In this document: piece by piece, positions 16,765-24,528 of the stretch
Layout: every line of letters starts with the position of its first letter
Numbering within the stretch: position 1 is the stretch's first letter
Origin: Novosphingobium capsulatum NBRC 12533
GTDB lineage: Bacteria; Pseudomonadota; Alphaproteobacteria; Sphingomonadales; Sphingomonadaceae
Assembly: GCF_001598375.1 (NCBI RefSeq)
Contig: NZ_BCYV01000017.1
Coordinates: 1-34,627, forward strand
Length of the DNA stretch: 34,627 nucleotides
Direction of reading: 5' to 3'
The notes under the pieces: generated by a model
The model's input: the letters and a program-made list of their open reading frames with translations, nothing else
What the model was told of the DNA's origin: nothing
Database searches by the model: none
Position numbers and translations under genes: made by a program

Positions 16765-16770
16765 TTGACA
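16765..16770 (+). promoter_or_regulatory. Perfect -35 box (TTGACA) before the TetR gene
   Basis: TTGACA begins exactly 35 bp before the chosen TetR start codon at 16800. No good -10 hexamer lies at 16-18 bp spacing; TTAGGC at 16786-16791 is the best weak candidate. There is also no ribosome binding site before the start codons. A transcript starting at or near the ATG (leaderless) would fit both facts, but this is inference. Confidence 0.3.
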
Positions 16771-16799
16771 TTTTATCCGGCCAGATTAGGCCCTTGGTG

Positions 16800-17489
16800 A
16801 TGCCCACCACGACCGCCCCAGCCCGCAAGGTCCGTCCGCTAGCCACCGGCACGCGCGAACGGTTGATTCTGGAAGCAGAAGCATTGTTCGGCGAGCGCGG
16901 CATCGATGGCGTGACGATGCGGATGATCTGTGAGGCGGCAAACCAGAAATTTGCCGGTTCAGTGCAGTATCATTTCGGGGACCAGCTTGGGCTGCTCTAT
17001 GCCGTGTTCGAATATCGCGAGGAGCAACTTCAGCCGCAGCGCGAAGCGTTGCTCAAGGCTGGGCGCAAGACGGGACAGCTGGACAATTTGCGCTATCTTT
17101 TACGGATTTTGTTCGAGCCCAATTTTGCCATGTATGAAGAAAAGGGCGTCATTTCCTATATGCGGTGCCATGCGGCCTATCTGGCAACGCACCGGCCACG
17201 TGGCGTGCCCCATCCGGTGGACCAAGGCAGCCCGGCGACGCGCGCACTGCGCGAGGCGATGACGCTGCTCGAAGCGAGGTTGGCCGCGCTGGGGCCGCAA
17301 CTGGCCGCGTTCCGCCTCGAATGCGTGGGCGCGATGTTCCTTCAGGGCGTGACGCAATATGCATCCAGTCCTGAGCATTCGGGCATGACCGCGCGGCAAT
17401 TCTACGATGACATGCTCGACATGATGACGCAGGCGATTTCAGTGCTGCCGCGCACGCCGCCTAGCCCGAGCGCGTCGCCTGGGAGCTAA
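16800..17489 (+). CDS. TetR-family transcriptional regulator
   Basis: The protein has 229 aa from the ATG at 16800; TTG 16794 and GTG 16797 immediately before it are alternative starts in the same frame. The N-terminal helix-turn-helix (about residues 16-62) is clear, with RLILEAEALFGERGIDGVTMRMIC, cut here by the recognition helix and then VQYHFGDQLGLLYAVFE. The C-terminal domain is all-helical and would bind a ligand, probably a pathway substrate or CoA ester. It is divergent from the LLM-P450-ferredoxin operon and shares a palindromic operator with it. Its 3' end overlaps the convergent SDR gene by 29 bp. Confidence 0.9.
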   Translation: MPTTTAPARKVRPLATGTRERLILEAEALFGERGIDGVTMRMICEAANQKFAGSVQYHFGDQLGLLYAVFEYREEQLQPQREALLKAGRKTGQLDNLRYLLRILFEPNFAMYEEKGVISYMRCHAAYLATHRPRGVPHPVDQGSPATRALREAMTLLEARLAALGPQLAAFRLECVGAMFLQGVTQYASSPEHSGMTARQFYDDMLDMMTQAISVLPRTPPSPSASPGS

Positions 17490-18467
17490 AGAGCGGCGGG
17501 ATCAGGGCCAATTCGTCTGCCGTGGCGGCAATGTCGAGGAAATTGCCCAAGGCGCGGATCGTTGCCGCATGGTCCCGCAAGTCTTCCGGCCCGTGGTCCG
17601 GATCGAACCAGCCTTGGCCCACGGCAAAGCCGACACGCGCCACCTTGCCCGAAGAACTGCTGAAGATTTCGCCGTTGATCGCAGTGCTGGCATGGGCAAG
17701 CCACAGCACGGTGGGGGCAACAGCCTCGGGCGGGCCCATTGGGATCCGGCCCGCGCGCATGTCGGCGCGCCAGTCGCCGGCCTCGCCATTTCCCGCCCCT
17801 GACTTGCTGGAACCTGTGTCTTTCCCGCCGAAGAAGGCGTCGCGGTTCATGCGCGTGATCGCCATCGGCGCGACCGCGTTCACGGTAACGCCCGTGCCCG
17901 CCACCTCGTGCGCCAGGCACCGGGTCAGGCCTGCCACTGCCATCTTGGCGGCGCCATAATGGCCCAGCGTCGAGGCGCCGCCAAACCCGGCATTCGAGGT
18001 GGTGTTGACGATGTGCCCGCGGCCCTGTGCCAGCATGAATGGCAACACCGCGCGACACATGAAAAATGTGCCGTCCACGGTCACCGACTGCATCTTGCGC
18101 CAGGCTGCATCGTCCAATTGCGCGATCGGTGAAAAGTCGATGATCCCGCATTGTTGACCAGCACGGTCACTTTGCCGAACGCGGCAATGGCGGCGGCGAC
18201 CACGGCATCGGCGTTGCCCGGCTCGGTGATCGACCGGTGGTCGGCCAGGGCGCGGCCGCCCCTTCCGCGAATTTCCGCAACGACCTGGTCGGCAACCGGA
18301 CGCAGCTGGCCTGCACCATCGGGTTCCTGGCCGATGTCGTTGACCACAACCGCCGCGCCGCGCTCGGCAAAGGCCAGGGCATAGGCACGCCCCAGGCCAC
18401 GCCCCGCGCCGGTGACGATGACGACATCGTCGTCGAACCGCATCGGCCCTTGGGCAAGCGCGGTCAT
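17461..18467 (-). pseudogene. Short-chain dehydrogenase/reductase interrupted by a one-base frameshift
   Basis: Two frames together encode one SDR. The N-terminal part (from ATG 18467, about 107 residues) has the Rossmann motif [13 protein letters not shown], then VNDIG and VLVNNAG. The C-terminal part carries the catalytic Ser in NTTSNAG, YGAAK (Tyr and Lys) and a tail of about 120 residues resembling bacterial MFE-2-like 3-hydroxyacyl-CoA dehydrogenases. The frame breaks just after NNAG, at the CCC run at 18145-18147. One additional base there would give about 335 aa with [15 protein letters not shown] across the join. All key residues are intact on both sides, so the loss is recent or a sequencing error. 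The start overlaps the thiolase stop by 4 bp (ATGA), making this the last gene of the minus operon. A 3-hydroxyacyl-CoA dehydrogenase role beside the thiolase is likely. Confidence 0.82.
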
Positions 18468-19669
18468 GCCGGAATCTCGAACAGCCCGGCGGCGCCCATG
18501 CCGCCGGCGATGCACATAGAGACTACCGCATAGCGCACCCCACGGCGCCGCGCCTCGATCAGCGCATGACCGGCCAGACGGCTGCCCGTCATGCCAAAGG
18601 GGTGCCCGATGGCAATGCCGCCGCCATCGACATTCAGCTTTGCAGGATCGATGCCCAGCTTGTCGCGGCAGTACAGAGCCTGGCTGGCGAAAGCCTCGTT
18701 GATTTCCCACAGGCCGATGTCGTCCACCGACAGGCCTGCGCGTTCCAGCAGCTTGGGAATGGCAAAGACCGGGCCGATGCCCATTTCCTCGGGCTTGCAC
18801 CCGGCTGCCTGAAAGCCGCGAAAGATGCCCAGCACCGGAAGGCCTTCGCGCTCCGCCGTCTCGCGGTCCGTCAGCACTTGCGCCGAGGCGCCGTCGGAGA
18901 GCTGACTAGCGTTGCCGGCCGTGACGAATTGGCCTTCCTTCACAAGCTGTCCGTCCTTCCAGACCGGCTTCAGCTTGGCCAGGCCGTCGAGCGTGGTGTC
19001 CGGCCGCACGCCCTCGTCGGTGTCGAGCGTCATTTCCTCGCGGCCCGAGATTGTGCCATCGCGCTCGACCACGTTGCGCGTCACCGTGATCGGTACGATT
19101 TCGTCGGCGAGCCGGCCCTCGCGCAGCGCCGCGGCGGCGCGCAGGTGGCTTTCAACGGCAAAGGCGTCCTGCGCATCGCGCGGTATGCCATAGCGTTCGG
19201 CGACGATTTCGGCCGTCTCGATCATGGCCATGTAGGCGTGGGGATCGCCGGCCAGCACTTCGGCCGGTTGGGCACGATATGTCGGTGCGTGGGCGTTGCG
19301 GGTGTGGGTGATACTTTCGGTGCCGCCCGCTACCCCCACATCGATATCGCCCGCGATGATCGCGCGGGCGATATAGGCCAGCGTGGTCAGGCCCGAGCCG
19401 CACTTGCGGTCCAGCGTGGTGCCCGGAATGGTTTCGGGCAGGCCCGAGGCAATGATGGCCGTGCGCGCCAGATTGGAGCCTTGCGTACCCCATTGCGTGC
19501 CCACCCCGATCGCCACGTCGTCGATCCGCGCAGGATCGATGCCGGCGCGGGCCACGGCGGCTTCGATCACGTGCGCGGTAAGGCGCGGGGCATCGGTGTC
19601 GTTGAAGGCGCCTTTGAAGGCGCGGGCGACGCCGGTGCGGGCAGTGGAAACGATAACGGCTTCACGCAT
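18464..19669 (-). CDS. Acetyl-CoA acyltransferase (thiolase), catalytically intact
   Basis: The protein has 401 aa. The nucleophile is Cys90 in DRKCGSGL, the general base pair is His356 in [12 protein letters not shown] and Cys386 in SMCIAGGMG, and NEAFA is present, so this is a complete thiolase I/II-type enzyme that cleaves 3-oxoacyl-CoA with CoA. ATG 19669 is chosen because AGGA lies 9 nt before it; ATG 19675 is an alternative. The start overlaps the alpha/beta-hydrolase stop and the stop overlaps the SDR start (ATGA). It contrasts with the two thiolase-fold proteins of the plus-strand operon, which lack these residues, so true thiolysis in the locus is probably done here. Confidence 0.93.
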   Translation of the reverse strand: MREAVIVSTARTGVARAFKGAFNDTDAPRLTAHVIEAAVARAGIDPARIDDVAIGVGTQWGTQGSNLARTAIIASGLPETIPGTTLDRKCGSGLTTLAYIARAIIAGDIDVGVAGGTESITHTRNAHAPTYRAQPAEVLAGDPHAYMAMIETAEIVAERYGIPRDAQDAFAVESHLRAAAALREGRLADEIVPITVTRNVVERDGTISGREEMTLDTDEGVRPDTTLDGLAKLKPVWKDGQLVKEGQFVTAGNASQLSDGASAQVLTDRETAEREGLPVLGIFRGFQAAGCKPEEMGIGPVFAIPKLLERAGLSVDDIGLWEINEAFASQALYCRDKLGIDPAKLNVDGGGIAIGHPFGMTGSRLAGHALIEARRRGVRYAVVSMCIAGGMGAAGLFEIPA

Positions 19670-20555
19670 GGTCATGGGTCCTGTTGTGGGCATCGAGAAA
19701 CGCACGGGTTTCGGCGATGAACCGGGATGTGAACTGGTGGTGCAGCCAGTGACCGGCACCGGTATAATGGCTGATCTGATGGTGTTTCAGGCGGGCCAGG
19801 CGTGCCGGGCCGGGCACGGGCACCCAACTGCCTGTGCCGTAGGAAAGCTGCACGGGGCACGCGATGGCATCGAGCACGTCGTCCAAGTCGTGCGCGCGCT
19901 GGTCTTCCGGCGCGCGCAGGCGCACGCGCGGGTCGAACTTCCACCGCCAGCCTTTGTCGGCATCGTGCACCAAGGCGTGGGCTGCCAGTGCATCGACCAG
20001 CTCCGTCGCCAAGTCAGGGTGCTGTCCATGCATCCGGGCCACGGCCTCTGCCCGGGTGGGATAATGGCGCGGGCCACGCGCACGGGCCTGCGCGCGCCGG
20101 TCCAGCCATTGGCGCAGGCGCACCGCATAGGGCGTGGCCGCCGCCGCCTCATCACGCTGGATCGGCAATTCGATGCATTCGATTCCGGCCAGGGCCCATA
20201 CGCGATCGGCGTCGGCCGCGGCGAGGCGCAAGGCAATGGCCCCGCCCAGGGAATGGCCGACCAACGCATAGCGCACCAGCCCAAACGCGCGCGCGATATC
20301 ATGGACGTCGGCCACAAACGCTGCCAGGGCATAGCCATCCGGTCCGGCCCAGTCGCTGTCACCATGGCCGCGCAGATCCGGTGCGATGACGCGATAACCG
20401 GTGGCAAGCGCGGCGGCGACACGGTCCCAACTGCGGCCGTGATCGCGCAATCCATGGACCAGGATCACGGCGGGCGCATCGCTATGGCCCCAGACGGCTA
20501 CCTGGATGTGTCGCCCGTCGACGACCAGGGCCACCGTTTCAGGATGCCCGGTCAT
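19662..20555 (-). CDS. Alpha/beta-hydrolase
   Basis: The protein has 297 aa with the alpha/beta-hydrolase fold. The oxyanion-hole segment is ILVHGLRDHGRSWD, followed by DLRGHGDSD; the nucleophile is Ser in GHSLGG and the base is His in GAGHWLHH. The usual acid after strand 6 is not obvious, since that segment reads SYGTGSWVP, so the third triad member may lie elsewhere. Overlaps with both neighbours (ATGA with the ligase stop, 8 bp with the thiolase) put it in a single operon. Lactone, ester or 1,3-diketone hydrolysis after a Baeyer-Villiger-type step would suit the context, but the substrate cannot be read from the sequence. Confidence 0.87.
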   Translation of the reverse strand: MTGHPETVALVVDGRHIQVAVWGHSDAPAVILVHGLRDHGRSWDRVAAALATGYRVIAPDLRGHGDSDWAGPDGYALAAFVADVHDIARAFGLVRYALVGHSLGGAIALRLAAADADRVWALAGIECIELPIQRDEAAAATPYAVRLRQWLDRRAQARARGPRHYPTRAEAVARMHGQHPDLATELVDALAAHALVHDADKGWRWKFDPRVRLRAPEDQRAHDLDDVLDAIACPVQLSYGTGSWVPVPGPARLARLKHHQISHYTGAGHWLHHQFTSRFIAETRAFLDAHNRTHDHA

Positions 20556-22114
20556 GACGCTGTCGCCAGGCTGGCCGCGCGATCACGCAGTGTGCGCCGC
20601 AGGATCTTGCCGGTCGACCCCTTGGGCAGTTCGTCGAGAAAGCGCACCGCGCTGGGCCATTTGTAGCGGGCCAGATGGGCCACACAATGCGCTAGCACCT
20701 GTTCGTCGCTCAGGGTGCAGCCCGGCCGCGTAGCGACAAAGGCTACCGGCACTTCGCCCAGCACCGCATCGGGCTGGGCAACGACCGCCACTTCACTGAT
20801 CCCGTCGATGGCGTAGATGACCTCCTCGATGTCGACCGGATAGATGTTCTGGCCGCCCCTGATAATCACATCCTTCTTGCGGTCGACGATCCAGGCAAGG
20901 CCATCGGTATCGAGAAAGCCGATATCGCCAGTGCGCAGCCAGCCATCGTGCATGGCGTGGGCAGTATCGGTCGGCGCGTTGAAATAGCCCGCCATGACAT
21001 TGGCGCCGCGCACGACCAGTTCGCCCGTGACACCACGCGGCAGGATCATGCCATCGTCGTCCATCGACTCGAGCGTCACGCCGGGCAGTGCACGGCCGAT
21101 GGCCTTGCCACCGGCCAGCTCGCCGACAGGATCGCACGATACCCGATGCAATGTCACCAAGGCGGTCGCTTCGGTCAGGCCATAGCCGGTGCGCACGTCA
21201 ACGGCAGATCCGGCCGCGGTAACGATCCGCTGCAGCAACGCGGCGGGCACCGGGGCGCCCCCGGTCATAATGCGCCGCAGGCTGCGCAGCGCGCCGGCCC
21301 GCAGACCGGGATGATCGACGATCTTCTGCAGCATCGTGGGCACGGCGGGCATGAATGTGCAGCCATGCTCGTCGATCGCCTCGATGCAGCGGGCCGCGTC
21401 GAAGCGGGGCAGCAGCACCATGCAGGCACCGGTGACCATGATGGCATTGATGCCCTGGTTGAGCCCGAACGTGTTGAACAGCGGCAGCGCGCAGAGGATC
21501 ACATCCTCGGCGCCCAAGCCAAGCCAGCCGGGCGTGGCGTCGTAGTTGGCGGCGAGGTTGCCGGCGGTGAGCATGACGCCCTTGGATTTCCCGGTCGTCG
21601 CGCTGGTATTGAGCAGCAACGCCACGTCGGTCGGCGCGACGGTGGCGGGATGGGTCAGCGGCTGGGCCTTTGCCCTTGCATGATCGAGCGAGGCATAGCC
21701 GGGCAGCAGGTCCCGGCCCACGGCGCCCGCCGCGATCTTGATCGGCGGGGCCTGTGCGGGCATGCGGTCGCACCAGTCGGCGTGCAGCACGATGGCCTGC
21801 AGCCCGCAACTGTCGATCGCATGCGCCAGATCGGACTTCGTATAGGCGACGTTGAGCGGCGACACCGTGGCGCCCAGCAGCAGCAGGGCCTGTTGCACGA
21901 CGATGAACTCGGGCTCTGCCGGAAGTATGATGCCCACCCGCGTGCCCGCGCCGATGCCCAGATCGCGCAGGGCACCGGCCGTGACGCGGGCACGTTGCGC
22001 CAGCGTCGCAAAATCGATCCGCTCGGCTTCGGCGATGATCGCCATCCGCTCGGGCGTCTGTTGCGCCCGATGCAGCAGATGCAGGGCGCGGTTGAAGTTG
22101 CGCGGCTCAGCCAT
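20552..22114 (-). CDS. Acyl-CoA synthetase (AMP-forming)
   Basis: The protein has 520 aa from ATG 22114; the frame is open upstream but that part lies inside the amidohydrolase gene and lacks family similarity. ANL-superfamily motifs are the P-loop TSATTGKSKGV (Ala for the usual Gly in TSGTTG), GYGLTEATALVT, TGDIGFLDTDG, the hinge WIVDRKKDVIIRGGQNIYP and the C-terminal catalytic Lys in PKGSTGKILRR. It activates a carboxylate to its CoA thioester at the cost of ATP to AMP. The start overlaps the amidohydrolase stop by 8 bp. It is the gateway from the oxygenase and hydrolase steps to the CoA-bound steps encoded on both sides. Confidence 0.92.
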   Translation of the reverse strand: MAEPRNFNRALHLLHRAQQTPERMAIIAEAERIDFATLAQRARVTAGALRDLGIGAGTRVGIILPAEPEFIVVQQALLLLGATVSPLNVAYTKSDLAHAIDSCGLQAIVLHADWCDRMPAQAPPIKIAAGAVGRDLLPGYASLDHARAKAQPLTHPATVAPTDVALLLNTSATTGKSKGVMLTAGNLAANYDATPGWLGLGAEDVILCALPLFNTFGLNQGINAIMVTGACMVLLPRFDAARCIEAIDEHGCTFMPAVPTMLQKIVDHPGLRAGALRSLRRIMTGGAPVPAALLQRIVTAAGSAVDVRTGYGLTEATALVTLHRVSCDPVGELAGGKAIGRALPGVTLESMDDDGMILPRGVTGELVVRGANVMAGYFNAPTDTAHAMHDGWLRTGDIGFLDTDGLAWIVDRKKDVIIRGGQNIYPVDIEEVIYAIDGISEVAVVAQPDAVLGEVPVAFVATRPGCTLSDEQVLAHCVAHLARYKWPSAVRFLDELPKGSTGKILRRTLRDRAASLATAS

Positions 22115-23174
22115 GGACCAGCCGGCCTGGCGAGACGACTGCTTCAGGGATGCGATAAAACCGGGCGGCAGTGCCGCTGAACAGCGCCTGGCGCTCGGCG
22201 CCGGAGGCAGAGGCTGTGAGACGCGCGAACGCGTTCCACAGTGTGCGATAGGAGTACATCGCCTTGTCGACCGGAAAATTGCTTTCGAACATGCAGCGAT
22301 TGGCGCCGAACAGTTCGATGCAGGTTTCCACATAAGGCCGCCACGCCTGCGCCAGGGTGGCGGAAGAGGGCGGGCATTCCGCTTCGTGCCAGCGCGCCCC
22401 GCACACGATCATGCCAAAGCCGCCGATCTTGACCGAAACGTTGTCGCGCTTGGCCAGGTCGGCCATGTCGAGGCGCCAGCGCGCAAATAGTTCGCCGGCC
22501 CGGCCAGCATAAGGGCCGACACCCAGGATGCAGCCGATGTGATCGAGCACGATCGGCAAGCTGGGGAGTGCATCGGCCATGGCTGCCAGTTCGCCGATCT
22601 GCCCGTGATATAGCATGGCATCGTAGCCAAGGCCGAGCCGCTGGACCGTGCGCAGCCCCGCACGATAGGTAGGGTCGCCCAACAGTCCGGCGGGAGCAGG
22701 CCGGATCACCACGCCATCGGGAAAGGCCAGATCGCGTGAGACGCTGTGGCGGATACCGCGTAGCGCACCCTCGGCGGCCTGGGCATGGGCCTCGATCACG
22801 GTCTCAACCGCATCGCCCAGGGCAAGGTCGGCAAAGGCGACGATCGCCGACGCGACGTGGGGCAGCCTCTGCGCGCGGGCCGCGCGGGCGATAGCTGCCA
22901 CCTTCTCGGTTTCGCCGATGGGGGCGAGGTGGGCGGGGCCGTTGTCGCGATAGCCATAGTGAGCCTGGACGAAGACGGTGGCCTTCACGCCCGGTACCGT
23001 GGCGAGATCGTCGGCCAACTGGTCGAGCAGATAGGGATGCCCATCTTGGACCCACAGGTGATGGTGCGAATCGATGATCGGGAGGTCCGGATCGAGCAGG
23101 GGCTCTTCGTGCCGCGCGAGCCAGGCAGCGTTGGGTGGCGGGTACCGAAACCGCCCCGTTACATCTAGTCCCAC
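22107..23174 (-). CDS. Amidohydrolase-family metal-dependent hydrolase (COG3618-like)
   Basis: The protein has 355 aa and the amidohydrolase_2 TIM-barrel fold. Visible elements are the metal-binding IDSHHHLW near residue 35, VFVQAHYGY, ALRGIRH, PIVLDHIG with the barrel His, VSVKIGGFG and CMFESNFPVDK with the late Asp region. Relatives hydrolyse lactones and 2-pyrone-4,6-dicarboxylate or decarboxylate aromatic acids. The GTG at 23174 is the start, 6 nt after GAGGGAG; an ATG two bases upstream is out of frame and meets a stop at once. It heads the minus operon behind a promoter-like pair at 23203-23231. Ring opening of a lactone would fit its place between the oxygenases and the ligase. Confidence 0.87.
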   Translation of the reverse strand: MGLDVTGRFRYPPPNAAWLARHEEPLLDPDLPIIDSHHHLWVQDGHPYLLDQLADDLATVPGVKATVFVQAHYGYRDNGPAHLAPIGETEKVAAIARAARAQRLPHVASAIVAFADLALGDAVETVIEAHAQAAEGALRGIRHSVSRDLAFPDGVVIRPAPAGLLGDPTYRAGLRTVQRLGLGYDAMLYHGQIGELAAMADALPSLPIVLDHIGCILGVGPYAGRAGELFARWRLDMADLAKRDNVSVKIGGFGMIVCGARWHEAECPPSSATLAQAWRPYVETCIELFGANRCMFESNFPVDKAMYSYRTLWNAFARLTASASGAERQALFSGTAARFYRIPEAVVSPGRLVHG

Positions 23175-23202
23175 ATTCCGCTCCCTCGCCTTGTTCTATC
23201 CG

Positions 23203-23231
23203 ATAATGTTTCGGGGAAAATGAAATTGCAA
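23203..23231 (-). promoter_or_regulatory. Candidate promoter of the minus-strand catabolic operon
   Basis: On the minus strand TTGCAA (23231-23226), a 17-bp spacer and CATTAT (23208-23203) form a reasonable sigma70-type promoter about 30 bp upstream of the amidohydrolase start. It diverges from the plus-strand promoter candidate at 23320-23348, so both catabolic operons are driven from the same 239-bp region. Confidence 0.45.
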
Positions 23232-23288
23232 GGCCCAAAAACCGCAGATATCACGGGTTAGATCGCGCATATACTGAAATTCCATCTC

Positions 23289-23316
23289 CAAAATTCCGAC
23301 GAAACGTCGAATTTTG
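23289..23316. promoter_or_regulatory. Long inverted repeat in the divergent promoter region, probable operator
   Basis: The left arm CAAAATTCCGACG (23289-23301) and right arm CGTCGAATTTTG (23305-23316) pair over 12 bp with one bulged C and a 3-nt AAA centre. It lies 3 bp upstream of a perfect TTGACA box. Its sequence differs from the palindrome at 16673-16688, so a different regulator, not encoded beside it, is implied. Position just above the -35 box suits an activator. Confidence 0.5.
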
Positions 23317-23319
23317 TTT

Positions 23320-23348
23320 TTGACATCGGCGACGCGCCGGGCATACAA
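23320..23348 (+). promoter_or_regulatory. Candidate promoter of the plus-strand catabolic operon
   Basis: A consensus -35 box TTGACA (23320-23325), a 17-bp spacer and ATACAA (23343-23348) lie about 65 bp before the first thiolase-like gene. The -35 is perfect and the -10 weak, which fits a promoter needing an activator bound at the adjacent inverted repeat. Confidence 0.5.
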
Positions 23349-23413
23349 GATGGGGGAGAGGCCGAAGGAGTCCGCAGCGGCGAATTTCGGCGAATGACAG
23401 GGTGAGGAAGCCA

Positions 23414-24526
23414 ATGGGTCTCAGTAAGGTTGCGGTGCTCGCCTCCGCACAAACCGAGTTGCGTCCGGCGTGGCGTGACGCGCAGCACATCGATCTTATT
23501 TCGTCCGTCGTCGCCAACGTGTTCAAGGGCACCGGCCTGACGCTGGACGATGTCGATTTCGTCATCGACTCCGGCAGCGACGTTCTAGACGGTCGCTCGA
23601 TCTCAAATTGCGGTTTCCTGGGCGCGCTTGGCGCTCACCACAAGGAAGAGGCGCGCGTCGAGGAGGACGGGCTGTGGGGCGCGCTTTATGGCGTCAACAA
23701 GATCCGCTCGGGCGCTTCGTCGATCGGACTGATCGTTGCTTATTCCAAGCCTTCGGAATCCGACATCGACCTTTACTGGTCGGCGATGGTCGAGCCGTTC
23801 TACCAGCGCCCGGTGGGCTTTGGTCAAAAGGCCGCCCTGGGTATCCAGGCGCAGCGCTATCTTGCCGCGCACGGGATCACCGATGAAGCCCTTGCCGCGA
23901 TCGTGGCCAAGCGCTGGGCCGACGCGGCCGCCAACGGCAAGGTGGCAATCGATACCTTGCCCGATGCCGCGGCCGTGTTGGCTGGCGACGAGGCGGCGTG
24001 GCCGCTGACGGATTTGATGATTTCCCGCCCGCTCGATGGCGCGGTCGCCGTGCTGATTTGCAACGAAGACGTGGCGCGCCGCACGGGGCGTCCGCCGGTG
24101 TTCATTACCGGCATGGGCACCAGCCTGGAAACGCACAACTTTGCTGACCGCAGCATCAACCGGCTGGATTCGGTCGCGGCCGCCACGCGCATGGCGCTGG
24201 GCAAGGCCGGTTGGGACAAGGCGGCAGCCGAGGTGGTCGAAACCAGTGGCAGTTCGGTGGTGGGCGAATTGCTCGCGCTTGAAGGACTGGGCCTGGCGGC
24301 TACGGGCCGGGGCGCCGAGATCGCGCTCGATCCGGCGGTCAACGCTTCAGGTGGGGCGCTGCCGGCTGATCCGATCATGGCAACCGGCCTGGTCCGGCTG
24401 GCCGAGGCGGCCAAGCGGCTTTCGACGCCGGTTGCGGCAGGGGCAAAGGCTCCCGCGACCGCACTCGTTCATGGCACCGGCGGTGTCGCGATGCAGACCA
24501 ACTGCGTCTTCACTCTCGAGGTTTGA
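23414..24526 (+). CDS. Thiolase-fold protein without thiolase Cys/His, subunit 1 (lipid-transfer-protein type)
   Basis: The protein has 370 aa from ATG 23414 with AGGAAG upstream; an in-frame GTG at 23402 is less likely. Order and spacing of KVAVLASAQTEL, the helix-rich core and the closing GTGGVAMQTN match the SCP2-thiolase/lipid-transfer branch. The nucleophile region reads VEEDGLWGALYG (82-93), with no cysteine; the nearest is Cys66. The GHP motif is replaced by PADP, with Asp319 at the His position. Claisen chemistry by the usual mechanism is thus excluded. The next gene encodes a second such protein after 2 bp, then a DUF35 protein, as in the Ltp2-ChsH2 steroid aldolase and PhlACB acyltransferase complexes. 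It is probably one half of a heteromeric C-C lyase or acyl-transfer complex, and may be a structural subunit. Confidence 0.85.
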   Translation: MGLSKVAVLASAQTELRPAWRDAQHIDLISSVVANVFKGTGLTLDDVDFVIDSGSDVLDGRSISNCGFLGALGAHHKEEARVEEDGLWGALYGVNKIRSGASSIGLIVAYSKPSESDIDLYWSAMVEPFYQRPVGFGQKAALGIQAQRYLAAHGITDEALAAIVAKRWADAAANGKVAIDTLPDAAAVLAGDEAAWPLTDLMISRPLDGAVAVLICNEDVARRTGRPPVFITGMGTSLETHNFADRSINRLDSVAAATRMALGKAGWDKAAAEVVETSGSSVVGELLALEGLGLAATGRGAEIALDPAVNASGGALPADPIMATGLVRLAEAAKRLSTPVAAGAKAPATALVHGTGGVAMQTNCVFTLEV

Positions 24527-24528
24527 TC

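Noticed and set aside
18566..19720. 384-residue plus-strand open frame opposite the thiolase
   Set aside because: The minus-strand thiolase has its complete catalytic set; the antisense frame has none of the marks of a gene.
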